A stretch of 64,000 bases of DNA from Paucibacter sp. PLA-PC-4 (GCF_026241155.1 NZ_JAPFGP010000013.1:1-64000), one strand, 5' to 3'. Positions 25,676-34,576 are shown, counted from the stretch's first letter. Made by a program: numbers and translations. Notes: generated by a model from the sequence alone, not told the origin.

Positions 25676-26896
25676 ATGAACTCCTCCACGCTCACCCCTT
25701 CGATCAGCCTGCCGGACAGCGCGCCCGCAGCCGCACGCACTGTATTCAAGCTGCTGGCCCGACTGCAGCACGGCAGCCTGGATGTGCAACTGCCCGACGG
25801 CAGCTCGGCGCACTTCGGCGGCGCCGAGGGCCCGCGCGCCGCGCTGCGCATTCGTAACTGGGCCGTCTGCAGCGCCGCGCTGAAAAGCGGCGATATCGGC
25901 TTCGCCGAGAGCTATGTGGCCGGTCACTGGAGTACGCCCGATCTGTGCACGCTGATGGAGCTTTTCATCCGCAACCGCGAAGCGCTAGAGGCCGTGGTCT
26001 ATGGTCGCTGGTGGGGCGCGCTGGCCTACCGGCTCAAGCACTGGCTCAATCGCAACAACCGCGCCGGCAGCCGCAAGAACATCCATGCCCACTACGACCT
26101 CGGCAACGACTTCTACCGCCTCTGGTTGGACCCAACGATGAACTACTCGAGCGCTTGGTTCGAGGGCGACCGGCGCCGGGCGCTGCCCGAGGCGCAGCAA
26201 GCCAAGATGCGCCGCGCGCTCAGTGAGTGCCAGGTCTTGCCCGGCCAGCGGGTGCTTGAGATCGGCTGCGGCTGGGGCGCGCTGGCCGAGTGCGCGACGC
26301 GTGACTTCGGCGCAAAGCTGACCGGCGTCACACTGTCCAGCGAGCAGCTGGCCTGGGGGCAGGACAGGCTGCAGCGCGCCGGCCTGGCCGATCAGGCCGA
26401 GCTGCGCTTCCAGGACTACCGCGACATCGCCGATCCGGCCTTTGATGCCATCATCTCGATTGAGATGTTTGAGGCGGTCGGCCGCGAGTACTGGGAGGGC
26501 TACTTCAGATGCGTGCACGACAAGCTCAAGCCTGGCGGCCGCGCCTGCATCCAGAGCATCACGATCCGCGACGATCTGTTCGAGCGCTACACCCGCTCCA
26601 GCGACTTCATTCAGCAGTACATCTTCCCCGGCGGCATGCTGCCCAGCCCGAGCCAGTTCCGCGCACAGGCGGCCAAGGCGGGGCTGCAGGTAGTCAAGGA
26701 GCTGGCCTTCGGTGCCGACTATGCCGAGACGCTGCGGCGCTGGCGCGAGGAATTCATGCAGCGCGATGCCGAAGTGCGCAAGCAGGGCTTCGACACCCGC
26801 TTCATGCGTTTGTGGGAGTTCTACCTCGCCTATTGCGAGGCGGCCTTTGCGACCGGCAGTACCGATGTCATGCAGTTCACCCTGCTCAGGGACTGA
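25676..26896 (+). CDS. Cyclopropane-fatty-acyl-phospholipid synthase family methyltransferase
   Basis: A 406-residue SAM-dependent enzyme. SAM-binding motif I is VLEIGCGWGALAE near residues 191-203. Upstream the NIHAHYDLGNDFYRLWLDPTM motif is the CFA-synthase signature, and downstream SIEMFEAVGREYW carries the acidic residue typical of the active site. The family adds a methylene or methyl group to unsaturated acyl chains of membrane phospholipids. In Rhodobacter, homologues methylate fatty acids on the path to furan fatty acids, which quench singlet oxygen; that pathway is possible here but not shown. Confidence 0.92.
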   Translation: MNSSTLTPSISLPDSAPAAARTVFKLLARLQHGSLDVQLPDGSSAHFGGAEGPRAALRIRNWAVCSAALKSGDIGFAESYVAGHWSTPDLCTLMELFIRNREALEAVVYGRWWGALAYRLKHWLNRNNRAGSRKNIHAHYDLGNDFYRLWLDPTMNYSSAWFEGDRRRALPEAQQAKMRRALSECQVLPGQRVLEIGCGWGALAECATRDFGAKLTGVTLSSEQLAWGQDRLQRAGLADQAELRFQDYRDIADPAFDAIISIEMFEAVGREYWEGYFRCVHDKLKPGGRACIQSITIRDDLFERYTRSSDFIQQYIFPGGMLPSPSQFRAQAAKAGLQVVKELAFGADYAETLRRWREEFMQRDAEVRKQGFDTRFMRLWEFYLAYCEAAFATGSTDVMQFTLLRD

Positions 26897-26897
26897 A

Positions 26898-27410
26898 ATG
26901 GACCGCCGCCTTGCCTCACTGGCCCTGATCGCGCTCCCGCTGGCCGCTCAGGCCCAGCCCGCCGAGCTGCCCGGCTGGAAGCTGCAGGGCCAAGGCCAGA
27001 TGCGCTTCTTCGGCCTGCTGGTCTATGACATCCGGCTCTGGGCTACAAGCCGCCCGGGTCCGCAGTGGTGGACCGCACCGCTAGCGCTGGAGCTGGAGTA
27101 CGCGCGCAGCCTCAAGGGCGCCGAGATCGCCAAACGCTCGCTGCTCGAGATGCGCCGCCAGCAGGCGATTGACGAAGCCACCGCCAAGCGCTGGCTGGTC
27201 GAGATGGAGGCCGCCTTCCCCGACGTCAAGGCCGGCGACCGCATCAGCGGCCGGCACGAGCCTGAGGTCGGGGCCGACTTCTTCGTCAACGGAGCACTGT
27301 CTCGCCGCATCGCCGACCCGCAGTTCAGCCGCCTGTTCTTCGGCATCTGGCTGGCGCCGCAGACCTCGGAGCCCGCGCTGCGCACCCGGCTGCTCGGTCC
27401 AGGCTCATGA
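26898..27410 (+). CDS. Chalcone isomerase-like periplasmic protein
   Basis: A 170-residue protein with a signal peptide (MDRRLASLALIALPLAAQA) and a chalcone-isomerase-fold domain (PF16036-like). Motifs are MRFFGLLVYDIRLW, LELEYARSLKGAEIAKRSL and FFGIWLAPQTSEPALRTRLL. Bacterial members of this fold often bind fatty acids rather than flavonoids. The start directly follows the methyltransferase stop, and its stop overlaps the transporter start by ATGA. Its role in the operon may be lipid binding in the periplasm; that is inference. Confidence 0.85.
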   Translation: MDRRLASLALIALPLAAQAQPAELPGWKLQGQGQMRFFGLLVYDIRLWATSRPGPQWWTAPLALELEYARSLKGAEIAKRSLLEMRRQQAIDEATAKRWLVEMEAAFPDVKAGDRISGRHEPEVGADFFVNGALSRRIADPQFSRLFFGIWLAPQTSEPALRTRLLGPGS

Positions 27411-28660
27411 AGCCGCTGGACGGCCTGCGTTACGGGGCGCTGGGATATCCGCTGGCATTTGTCGCGCTGCCGCTCTACGTGACCTTGCCGGCCCACTACG
27501 CTCAGCAGTACGGCGTGGCGCTGGCCGCGCTGGGCGCGGTGTTGTTGGGCGCCCGGCTATTCGATGCGCTGGTCGACCCCTGGATAGGCCGACTGGCCGA
27601 CTACTGGCTGAACCGGCGTAGCCCGCTGGGGCCGATGGCTGTGGCGGCCATGCTGCTAGCCCTGGGTTTCGTGCTGCTTTTCTTTCCGCCGGCGCTGAGC
27701 CAGGCCGGCTACCTGGCTTGGTGCGCAGCGACGCTGCTGGTCAGCTATCTGGGCTACAGCGTGATGGCCGTGATGCACCAGGCCTGGGGTGCGCGGCTGG
27801 GCGGCGACGGCCTACAGCAGACCCGCGTCGTGGCCTGGCGCGAAGGCCTGGCGCTTGCCGGCGTGATCAGCGCCAGCCTGCTGCCCTCGCTGGTCGGCAT
27901 GGCCTGGACCAGCGCGGCGCTGGCGCTGAGCCTGCTGCTGGGCCTGGCCTTGCTGGCGCGGGCGCCGCGCGCACGCGCCAGCGAGCACACCGCGGCTCAG
28001 CAGGGGCTGGCGCTGGCCTGGCGCACACCGGGCTTTCGCCGGCTGCTGCTGGTCTTCCTGCTCAACGGCATTGCCGCGGCAATACCGGCGACGCTGCTGC
28101 TGTTTTTTGTGCGCGACCGGTTGCAGACGCCGGCCGCCGAGGGACTGTACCTTGCGAGCTATTTCGTGGCCGCCGCGCTATCGATGCCGCTGTGGCTGCG
28201 CGTGGTGGCCCGGCTGGGCCAGGCGCGTGCCTGGCTGGCGGCGATGCTGCTGGCGGTGCTGAGCTTTGCCTGGGCAAGCACCCTCGCCACCGGCGATCAG
28301 CTAGGCTTTGTGTTGGTCTGCTTGGCCAGCGGTGCGGCGCTGGGCGCTGATCTAGCCATCCCCGGCGCGCTGCTGGCCGGCGTGGTGCAACGCGCCGGCC
28401 TGGCCGGCCAGGCTGAGGGAGTGTTCTTCGGCTGGTGGAATTTCGCCAACAAGCTCAATCTCGCGCTGGCCGCCGGCCTGGCCCTGCCGCTGCTGCAATG
28501 GCTGGGCTATGCGCCGGGCCAGCGCGACCCTGCCGCTTTGCAAGCACTGACCTGGGCCTACTGCCTGCTGCCCTGCGCACTGAAGCTGGCCGCCGCTGGC
28601 GCGCTCTACGCACTGATCATCAAATCCCACCAGGAGGCCCCCTCATGCGCCCCGAACTGA
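27407..28660 (+). CDS. MFS transporter, GPH (MelB-like) family
   Basis: A 417-residue protein with about twelve membrane helices. The early motif DALVDPWIGRLADYW (near residues 45-60) is the GPH sodium/sugar symporter hallmark loop. Its substrate in this lipid-remodelling context may be a lipid head group or lyso-phospholipid. It is translationally coupled to the chalcone-isomerase-like gene and overlaps the start of the DUF3833 gene by 16 bases. Confidence 0.87.
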   Translation: MKPLDGLRYGALGYPLAFVALPLYVTLPAHYAQQYGVALAALGAVLLGARLFDALVDPWIGRLADYWLNRRSPLGPMAVAAMLLALGFVLLFFPPALSQAGYLAWCAATLLVSYLGYSVMAVMHQAWGARLGGDGLQQTRVVAWREGLALAGVISASLLPSLVGMAWTSAALALSLLLGLALLARAPRARASEHTAAQQGLALAWRTPGFRRLLLVFLLNGIAAAIPATLLLFFVRDRLQTPAAEGLYLASYFVAAALSMPLWLRVVARLGQARAWLAAMLLAVLSFAWASTLATGDQLGFVLVCLASGAALGADLAIPGALLAGVVQRAGLAGQAEGVFFGWWNFANKLNLALAAGLALPLLQWLGYAPGQRDPAALQALTWAYCLLPCALKLAAAGALYALIIKSHQEAPSCAPN

Positions 28661-29184
28661 ATCGCCGTCATTGTCTGCTTGCTGGCGCCCTGCTGCTAGC
28701 CGGCTGCGCCTCGGCCCCGACGCCGGCCGACTACGCCGGCCAGACGCCGACGCTGGACCTGCGGCAGTACTTCAACGGGGCGCTGCTGGCGCATGGCGTG
28801 TTCACCGACCGCTCCGGCAAGGTGCAGCGCCGCTTCACGGTCGATCTAAAAGGCAGTTGGCAGGGCGATGAGGGCCTGCTGGAAGAGGACTTCAGCTACA
28901 GCGACGGCAAGACCGAGCGCCGCGTCTGGCGGCTGCGCCATCTGGGCGGCGGCCGCTACAGCGGTCGAGCTGACGATGTGGTGGGCGAGGCACGCGGCGA
29001 GGCAGCTGGCAATGCGCTGCGCTGGAGCTACACGTTGCGGCTGCCGGTCGACGGCACGGTCTACGAAGTCGATTTCGACGACTGGATGTATCTGATCGAT
29101 GACAAGGTCATGCTGAACAAGGCGCAGATGAGCAAGTTCGGTGTGCGCCTGGGCGAAGTGACCTTGTCCTTCCAGAAGCGCTGA
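28645..29184 (+). CDS. DUF3833 lipoprotein
   Basis: A 179-residue lipoprotein with lipobox LLAGC (Cys21). The mature part is the DUF3833 domain (FNGALLAHGVFTDRSGKVQRRF, then TYEVDFDDWMYLIDD-type strands near the end). DUF3833 genes travel with CFA-synthase and DUF1365 genes. The ATG has a strong CAGGAGG site and lies inside the transporter's last codons. Function unknown; a lipid-handling calycin-like fold is a guess. Confidence 0.87.
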   Translation: MRPELNRRHCLLAGALLLAGCASAPTPADYAGQTPTLDLRQYFNGALLAHGVFTDRSGKVQRRFTVDLKGSWQGDEGLLEEDFSYSDGKTERRVWRLRHLGGGRYSGRADDVVGEARGEAAGNALRWSYTLRLPVDGTVYEVDFDDWMYLIDDKVMLNKAQMSKFGVRLGEVTLSFQKR

Positions 29185-29187
29185 GCC

Positions 29188-29973
29188 ATGTCGCTCAATC
29201 CCAAGCTGCAGCACTGGCAGGGCAAGACCGTCTGGATCGTCGGCGCCTCCAGCGGTATCGGGCGCGCGCTAGCCGAGGCCCTGCATGGCGCCGGCGCGCG
29301 CGTCGTGGTCTCGGCGCGTCAGGCAGCGCTGCTGCTGGAGTTCGCGCATGCTCACCCTGGCAGCACCGCGCTCCCGCTGGACGTGCAGGACGCACCGGCC
29401 CTGCGTTCGGCCGTCGCACAGCTGCAGTCCAGCCATGGGCAAATTGATGCCTGCATCTTCTGCGCCGGCCACTATCAGGCGATGCGCGCCCAACAGTTCG
29501 GACTCGACGAGGCCGTGCGCCATCTGCAGATCAACTATGTCGGCGCCTTAAACCTGCTCGATGCGCTGCTGCCACAGCTGCTGCGTCAGGCACAGGCGGG
29601 TCGAGGCGGGCATCTGAGCCTAGTCTCCAGCGTGGCCGGCTACCGCGCGCTGCCCAAGTCTATGGCCTATGGTCCGGCCAAGGCGGCGCTGACCCATCTG
29701 GCCGAGGCGCTCTACCAAGACCTGTCCCCCGAAGGCCTGGGGGTCTCGGTCGTGCATCCCGGCTTTGTCGCGACCCCGCTGACCGCCGGCAACGACTTCC
29801 ACATGCCGGCCCTGCTGAGCCCCGCCGAGGCAGCGCAGGCCATGCTCGACGGCTGGGCCGACGGACGCTTCGAGATCCATTTCCCGAAGCGCTTCACGCT
29901 GTGGCTCAAGCTGCTGCGCATACTGCCCTACAGTCTTTACTTTCGTGCGGTGCGCCGCGCCACCGGACTCTGA
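29188..29973 (+). CDS. Short-chain dehydrogenase/reductase
   Basis: A 261-residue SDR with cofactor-binding GASSGIG at residues 19-25 and catalytic Ser near 146 (SLVSSVAGY), Tyr161 and Lys165 in YGPAKAAL. It would use NAD(P)(H) to reduce or oxidise a carbonyl/alcohol; its C-terminal tail contains a hydrophobic stretch (LWLKLLRILPYSLYFRA) that could touch the membrane. It starts three bases after the DUF3833 stop. A lipid-modification role is inferred from operon context. Confidence 0.9.
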   Translation: MSLNPKLQHWQGKTVWIVGASSGIGRALAEALHGAGARVVVSARQAALLLEFAHAHPGSTALPLDVQDAPALRSAVAQLQSSHGQIDACIFCAGHYQAMRAQQFGLDEAVRHLQINYVGALNLLDALLPQLLRQAQAGRGGHLSLVSSVAGYRALPKSMAYGPAKAALTHLAEALYQDLSPEGLGVSVVHPGFVATPLTAGNDFHMPALLSPAEAAQAMLDGWADGRFEIHFPKRFTLWLKLLRILPYSLYFRAVRRATGL

Positions 29974-30411
29974 ATGGACCCACGCGCCCAAGCCATCGTC
30001 ACGCTGTTCGAACAGCTGCAACCCACCGACATCGAGCGGCTGGGCCGGCACTACGACGAAGCCGCCTACTTCCGCGACCCTTTCAACGAGGTGCACCGCC
30101 TGAGCGCGATCCAGGCCATTTTTGCCCATATGTTCGAGACACTCGAAGCGCCACGCTTCAAGGTGCTGGAAACACTGGTGGAGGGAGATCAGTGCTTTAT
30201 GTGCTGGGACTTTCAGTTCGGCCTGCGGGGCCGCGCGCAGGCCATCCACGGTAGCAGCCATCTGCGCTTCGGCACCGATGGCCGGGTGGTCTACCACCGC
30301 GACTATTGGGATGCAGCCGAGGAACTGTACGAGAAGCTGCCACTCGTCGGCGCCCTGCTGCGGCTGATCAAGCGACGAATGCGCGTACCGCAGCGCTTCA
30401 GTGAGACATGA
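29974..30411 (+). CDS. NTF2/SnoaL-like domain protein
   Basis: A 145-residue small alpha/beta protein of the NTF2-like fold (AAYFRDPFNEVH near residue 31, RVVYHRDYWDAAEELY near 108). The ATG follows the SDR stop with no gap, making it the last gene of the light/lipid operon. Such folds act as small enzymes or binding partners; here a partner of the SDR is plausible. Its 3' end overlaps the convergent universal stress gene by 14 bases. Confidence 0.85.
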   Translation: MDPRAQAIVTLFEQLQPTDIERLGRHYDEAAYFRDPFNEVHRLSAIQAIFAHMFETLEAPRFKVLETLVEGDQCFMCWDFQFGLRGRAQAIHGSSHLRFGTDGRVVYHRDYWDAAEELYEKLPLVGALLRLIKRRMRVPQRFSET

Positions 30412-31258
30412 GTACCGGCACCGTCATCGACTCCAGCATCGTCCGCGTGACACCGCCAAGCACCAGCTCCCACAGCCGGGTATGACCAAAGCCCCCCATC
30501 ACGATCAGATCGGCGTCGCTGTCGGCCGCCTGCGACAGCAGGGCCTCGGCCACTGAGGCGTCCGGTGTCCATGGCGAGATCAGACGCTCACCCAGCGAGG
30601 GCACGGGCCGCTGCAAGACCTTAAGCTCGGCCTCGACGCCATGCAGTCGCAGATAGTCCCGGGCGCGCTGAAGCGGCTCGGGTCCGGCGAGCTCGCTCTC
30701 GGCAAAGCGCACCAGCTCGACTCGTTGGGCGCGCCGCAGCAAGGGCAGCGCATCGCGCAGCGCCCGCGCGCTCTCGCGCGAGTCGCGCCAGGCCACCAGC
30801 ACCCGCTCGCCGCAACGCGGTGTCTCGTGCACATAGGGCACGAACAGGATCGGGCAAGCACCAGAGACCAGCAGGCGGCCGACCAGGCCCTCGGGCAGGC
30901 CGTGTTGCTGCCCGGGCTCCTGCTGGCCCATCACCAGCAGATCGCTGCTGCGCGCAGCCTGCACCATCTCGGTGGCCGCATCGCTCATCACGCTGGCGAA
31001 GGCAATCTCGCCGCCGGCTGCGGCCACCAGATCGGCCGCGCGCTGCTGGCGGGCTTTGTCGGTATCGCCACGCAACTGCACCGCCAGGCTCGAGGCCTCG
31101 GGCGAAATATAGGCGCCCGACGCGCTGGGCGCCACCGCGTGGATCGCGCTCAGCTGAGCGCCATGCAACTCGGCGAGCCTGCGGGCCAGCGCCAGCACCT
31201 GCTGCGCGCGCGGGCTATCAGAGACGTGAACCACCATTGATCGGATCGTTGTGTCCAT
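30398..31258 (-). CDS. Tandem universal stress protein
   Basis: A 286-residue protein made of two Usp domains. The C-terminal one ends with the nucleotide-binding pattern MGGFGHTRLWELVLGGVTR; the N-terminal one contains DLLVMGQQEPGQQHG. ATG 31258 (MDTTIRSM) is chosen; MVVHVSDS at 31237 is an alternative. Tandem Usp proteins are induced by starvation or oxidative stress. It converges on the NTF2-like gene with a 14-base overlap. Confidence 0.9.
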   Translation of the reverse strand: MDTTIRSMVVHVSDSPRAQQVLALARRLAELHGAQLSAIHAVAPSASGAYISPEASSLAVQLRGDTDKARQQRAADLVAAAGGEIAFASVMSDAATEMVQAARSSDLLVMGQQEPGQQHGLPEGLVGRLLVSGACPILFVPYVHETPRCGERVLVAWRDSRESARALRDALPLLRRAQRVELVRFAESELAGPEPLQRARDYLRLHGVEAELKVLQRPVPSLGERLISPWTPDASVAEALLSQAADSDADLIVMGGFGHTRLWELVLGGVTRTMLESMTVPVLMSH

Positions 31259-31336
31259 TTGTGACCCCAGTTGTCGGCTCAACGCCTCAATGATAGGGTC
31301 AGCGCCCCTGGACAGCGACCATGTCAAACTCGGACC

Positions 31337-32743
31337 ATGGAGAACAAGCACAACCTCACCGTCCTGATTCCGGCACTCAACGAGGAGCGCCAGATCGCCG
31401 ATGTCATCGCGGTGGTGCGCCAGCAGGCGCCCAACGTGGAGATTATCGTGATCGATGATGGTTCGATCGACGCCACCATCGAGCGTGCCGAGGCCGCCGG
31501 CGCCCGCGTCTTCACCAGCACCTTGCTGGGCAAAGGTGCTTCGATGGAGGATGGCCTGAACCTGGTGCAGACACCCTGGGTGCTCTATCTAGATGCCGAC
31601 CTGGGCGGCCTGCGCAGCGACCTGATCGAGCGCATGACCGCACCGCTGGCCGAAGGCTCCGCCGATCTGGTCAAAGCGCGCTTCTCGCGAAGCGGCGGTC
31701 GCGTTACCGAGCTGACAGCCAAGCCGCTGCTGCGTGTGTTCTTCCCCGAGCTGGCGCATTTCGTCCAGCCGCTGGGCGGCATCATTGCAGGCACCACCAC
31801 CTTGCTGCGAACCCTGAGCTTCGATGATGACTACGGTGTCGATGTCGGCATCCTGATTGACGCCCATCTCAAGGGTGCGCGGGTGGTCGAGGTTGAGATC
31901 GGCGAAGTCATCAACGACAGCCAGCCGCTGGACCGGCTCTCGCTGATGGCGCAGCAGGTCAGCCGTGCCATCATGCACCGCGCCAAGGCGAGCAACCGCT
32001 TTTCCTTCGAGCAGTTCCTTGAGCTGGAGGAGATCGAGCGCCAGGCACGCGGCACCTTCGAGCGCGTAGCCCGCCGGCTGGCCAGCGCCCGCAAGGTGGC
32101 GCTGTTCGATATGGACGGTACGCTGATTGAGGGCCGCTTCGTCGAAGCGATGGCCAAACATAGCGGCCGCGAAGCCGAGCTGGCGCGCTGGCTGGACCGC
32201 CACGACATCGACGCCTCGACCCGCGGCGATTCGATCGCCCAGGTCTTCAAGTTTGTGCATCAGCGCGAGTTCGTGAGGGTCGCCCGCGAGCTACCGCTTA
32301 GAGAGGACGCGGTGGACGCGATCAAGCGCTTGCGCCGCGACGGCTGGCTGGTGGGCGTGGTCAGCGACAGCTATTTCATCGCCGCCGACATCGTGCGTCG
32401 ACGCGTCTTCGCCGACTTCGCGATCGCCCACTTCATGACTTTCGGCAACGAGATCAGCAGCGGCAAGGTGCGCATCAATCCGGCTTTCCGGCACGGCGAT
32501 TCACCGAGCCCCGAACTTGTCAGCAAGGCCAATGTGCTGCGCCATCTGCGCGACCAGGCGCGGCCCGGCAACTTGTTCATCGCAGCCATCGGCGACAACC
32601 TGAACGATGTGCCGATGCTGGCTGGCGCCGATGCCGGCTTCACGATCGCGCCCAAGCACGAGGAGCTGCGCCGAGGCCCATGGCGCGAGGTGCAGCGTCT
32701 GGGCGAGGTCAGCGACGCGCTGCTGGGCGAGGCGACTACCTGA
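31337..32743 (+). CDS. GpgS-like glycosyltransferase fused to HAD-IB phosphatase
   Basis: A 468-residue fusion. Residues 1-230 are a GT-A glycosyltransferase: LIPALNEERQIADVI at the start, VIDDGSIDATIERAEAAGA, then GKGASMEDGL, YLDADLGG near 85 and SGGRVTELTAKPLL near 120 followed by QPLGG. These match the glucosyl-3-phosphoglycerate synthase family (GT81). Residues 250-450 are a SerB-like HAD phosphatase with DMDGTL at 257-262 and GDNLNDVPML near 419. Together they could make a glycosyl-phosphoglycerate and strip the phosphate, giving a compatible solute such as glucosylglycerate. The sugar donor is unproven. It overlaps corA convergently by 8 bases. Confidence 0.83.
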   Translation: MENKHNLTVLIPALNEERQIADVIAVVRQQAPNVEIIVIDDGSIDATIERAEAAGARVFTSTLLGKGASMEDGLNLVQTPWVLYLDADLGGLRSDLIERMTAPLAEGSADLVKARFSRSGGRVTELTAKPLLRVFFPELAHFVQPLGGIIAGTTTLLRTLSFDDDYGVDVGILIDAHLKGARVVEVEIGEVINDSQPLDRLSLMAQQVSRAIMHRAKASNRFSFEQFLELEEIERQARGTFERVARRLASARKVALFDMDGTLIEGRFVEAMAKHSGREAELARWLDRHDIDASTRGDSIAQVFKFVHQREFVRVARELPLREDAVDAIKRLRRDGWLVGVVSDSYFIAADIVRRRVFADFAIAHFMTFGNEISSGKVRINPAFRHGDSPSPELVSKANVLRHLRDQARPGNLFIAAIGDNLNDVPMLAGADAGFTIAPKHEELRRGPWREVQRLGEVSDALLGEATT

Positions 32744-33710
32744 GCCAGCCCTTGCGGCGGAAGTAGATGAACGGCGCAGCCACCGAAGCCAGCATCAGCC
32801 CGAGCGCGAAGGGGTAGCCCCAGGCCTGGTCAAGCTCGGGCATGTACTTGAAGTTCATGCCGTAGATGCTCGCGATCAGCGTGGGCGGCAGCAAGGCCAC
32901 GCTGGCCACCGAGAAGATCTTGATGATCTTGTTCTGGTTGATGTTGATGAAGCCGACGGTGGCATCCATCAGAAAGTTGATCTTGTCGAACAAGAAAGCG
33001 GTGTGCGAGTCCAGTGAGTCGATGTCTCGCAGGATCTGGCGCGACTCCTCGAACTGCTCGGCATTGAGCATGCGGCTGCGCATCATGAAGCTAACCGCAC
33101 GCCGCGTGTCCATCACATTGCGGCGGATGCGCCCGTTCAGGTCTTCCTCACGCGCGATCGCGGCCAGCACCTCGCCGGCCTCGGCATCGTTGACGTCCTT
33201 CTTCAAGACCCGCGCACTGACCTTCTCCAGGCTGTCGTAGATGCCTTCCAGCGCGTCGGCCGAGTACTCGGCATCGGCGTCATAGAGCTTGAGCAGCACG
33301 TCCTTGGCATCCTCAATCAGCGCTGGGATGCGGCGCGCACGCAGACGCAGCAGGCGGAACACCGGCAGGTCCTCGTTATGGACCGAGAACAGCACGTTGT
33401 TAAACAGGATGAAGGCAACCCGCACATTGCGCGGCGTCTCGTCGTCATCGATCAGGAAGTCCGAGCGGATATGCAGCTCACCGTTGTCTTCCTCGTAGAA
33501 GCGCGCCGACTCCTCCAGATCGTCATCGACGATGTTCTCCGGGATCACCAATCCGAAACGGTCGCGTATCCAGCCCTTTTCCTCGACGCTGGGGCTTTCA
33601 AGATCGACCCATACCGGACGCGACTGGGCCAGGGCCTCGGGGCTTTCGATTTCTTCCTGAAACAGCCCGCCCTTCAGGCGGCCATTGTCCAGAGTGAACA
33701 CATTGAGCAT
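32736..33710 (-). CDS. corA: Magnesium/cobalt transporter CorA
   Basis: A 324-residue CorA. A long cytoplasmic alpha/beta funnel is followed by two C-terminal membrane helices with the YGMNF selectivity motif between them; the basic tail is RRKGWLR. It forms a pentameric Mg2+ channel in the inner membrane. The start ATG at 33710 opens MLNVFTLDNGRLK. No Mg-sensing riboswitch is evident in the 473-base upstream region. Confidence 0.95.
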   Translation of the reverse strand: MLNVFTLDNGRLKGGLFQEEIESPEALAQSRPVWVDLESPSVEEKGWIRDRFGLVIPENIVDDDLEESARFYEEDNGELHIRSDFLIDDDETPRNVRVAFILFNNVLFSVHNEDLPVFRLLRLRARRIPALIEDAKDVLLKLYDADAEYSADALEGIYDSLEKVSARVLKKDVNDAEAGEVLAAIAREEDLNGRIRRNVMDTRRAVSFMMRSRMLNAEQFEESRQILRDIDSLDSHTAFLFDKINFLMDATVGFININQNKIIKIFSVASVALLPPTLIASIYGMNFKYMPELDQAWGYPFALGLMLASVAAPFIYFRRKGWLR

Positions 33711-34183
33711 GCAACAGATCTCCAGCGCCGCTGCGCCGTCGTAGCAGGGGACGGCATGGTCGCCATCCGGATAGGGATATGGGGTCCCGTCTCACTCCGG
33801 ACTGGCGGCTGCGTCTGCACAAGCAAGAACGCAGCGGGCTGCAGGCACTGGAGGGACGGTCACCGAGGGTGATCGCTGTCCAAGGAAAACTCCAGAGATT
33901 GGGTGGCGCGATTATCACATCGCGCCATCGGCCGCAGCAAGCTAACAGCGCATTGAAGCACAGCTTTGGGCCCGCCGGGGCTCGGCACTGCGAAAGCCTC
34001 GGGCATTCATGTCAAACGCTTGTCACACAAGCCCTTCGGGCGCAAACTGACTTCGCCCTCTGTAGATTCTCAACCCCACCTCTGCTACCCCTCCCCACCC
34101 CCACATCTTCCCAACCCTGATCCCGACATCCCTGTCTATTCCCCGATTCCGTGTTCCCTGTCCACCCTGTGAAAGGAGGCTCT
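33711..34183. other. Intergenic region upstream of corA and hpf
   Basis: A 473-base divergent gap. No gene or RNA is visible. A small GCC-CTTCG-GGC hairpin lies near 34029. From about 34072 to the hpf ribosome site (AAGGAGG at 34173) the plus strand is almost all C and T, giving a pyrimidine-rich, likely unstructured leader. In many Burkholderiales rpoN precedes hpf; here it is absent. Confidence 0.6.
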
Positions 34184-34525
34184 ATGAACCTGACTATCAG
34201 CGGCCATCATCTTGAAGTTACGCCGGCCCTTCGTGAGTACGTGCTCACCAAGCTAGACCGGGTGACCCGCCATTTCGATCAAGTCGTCGACATCAACGTC
34301 TTGCTGATGGTGGAAAAGCAAAAGGAGAAGGAGCGCAGGCAGAAGGCCGAAGTGACCGTCCATGTGAAGGGGCGCGATATTTTCGTTGAGCAGTCTCATG
34401 AGGATCTTTATGCCGCGATTGACCAATTGATGGATAAGCTCGATCGTCAGGTATGCCGTCACAAGGACCGCGTGCAGGATCACCACCACGCCTCGGCAAA
34501 GCGGCTTGAAATCGGCGCGCCCTGA
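34184..34525 (+). CDS. hpf: Ribosome hibernation promoting factor (short HPF)
   Basis: A 113-residue HPF/RaiA-family protein: [20 protein letters not shown] at the start, then [12 protein letters not shown] and a basic C-terminal half with [15 protein letters not shown]. Short HPF binds the 30S decoding centre and helps form 100S dimers in stationary phase. The start has a near-perfect AAGGAGG. The gene precedes ptsN with a terminator and a new promoter between them. Confidence 0.93.
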   Translation: MNLTISGHHLEVTPALREYVLTKLDRVTRHFDQVVDINVLLMVEKQKEKERRQKAEVTVHVKGRDIFVEQSHEDLYAAIDQLMDKLDRQVCRHKDRVQDHHHASAKRLEIGAP

Positions 34526-34551
34526 AGCGCCAAGGGCTCATTGCCCCGACG

Positions 34552-34576
34552 AAAGCGGCCTGCGGGCCGCTTTTTT
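34552..34576 (+). terminator. Intrinsic terminator after hpf
   Basis: AAAGCGGCC (34552-34560) pairs with GGCCGCTTT (34565-34573) around TGCG, and the T run continues to 34576. It ends the hpf transcript 27 bases after the stop codon. Confidence 0.88.

Noticed and set aside
33711-34183. Magnesium riboswitch upstream of corA
   Set aside because: I could not find the conserved stems; the gap contains mostly pyrimidine-rich DNA serving the other side.
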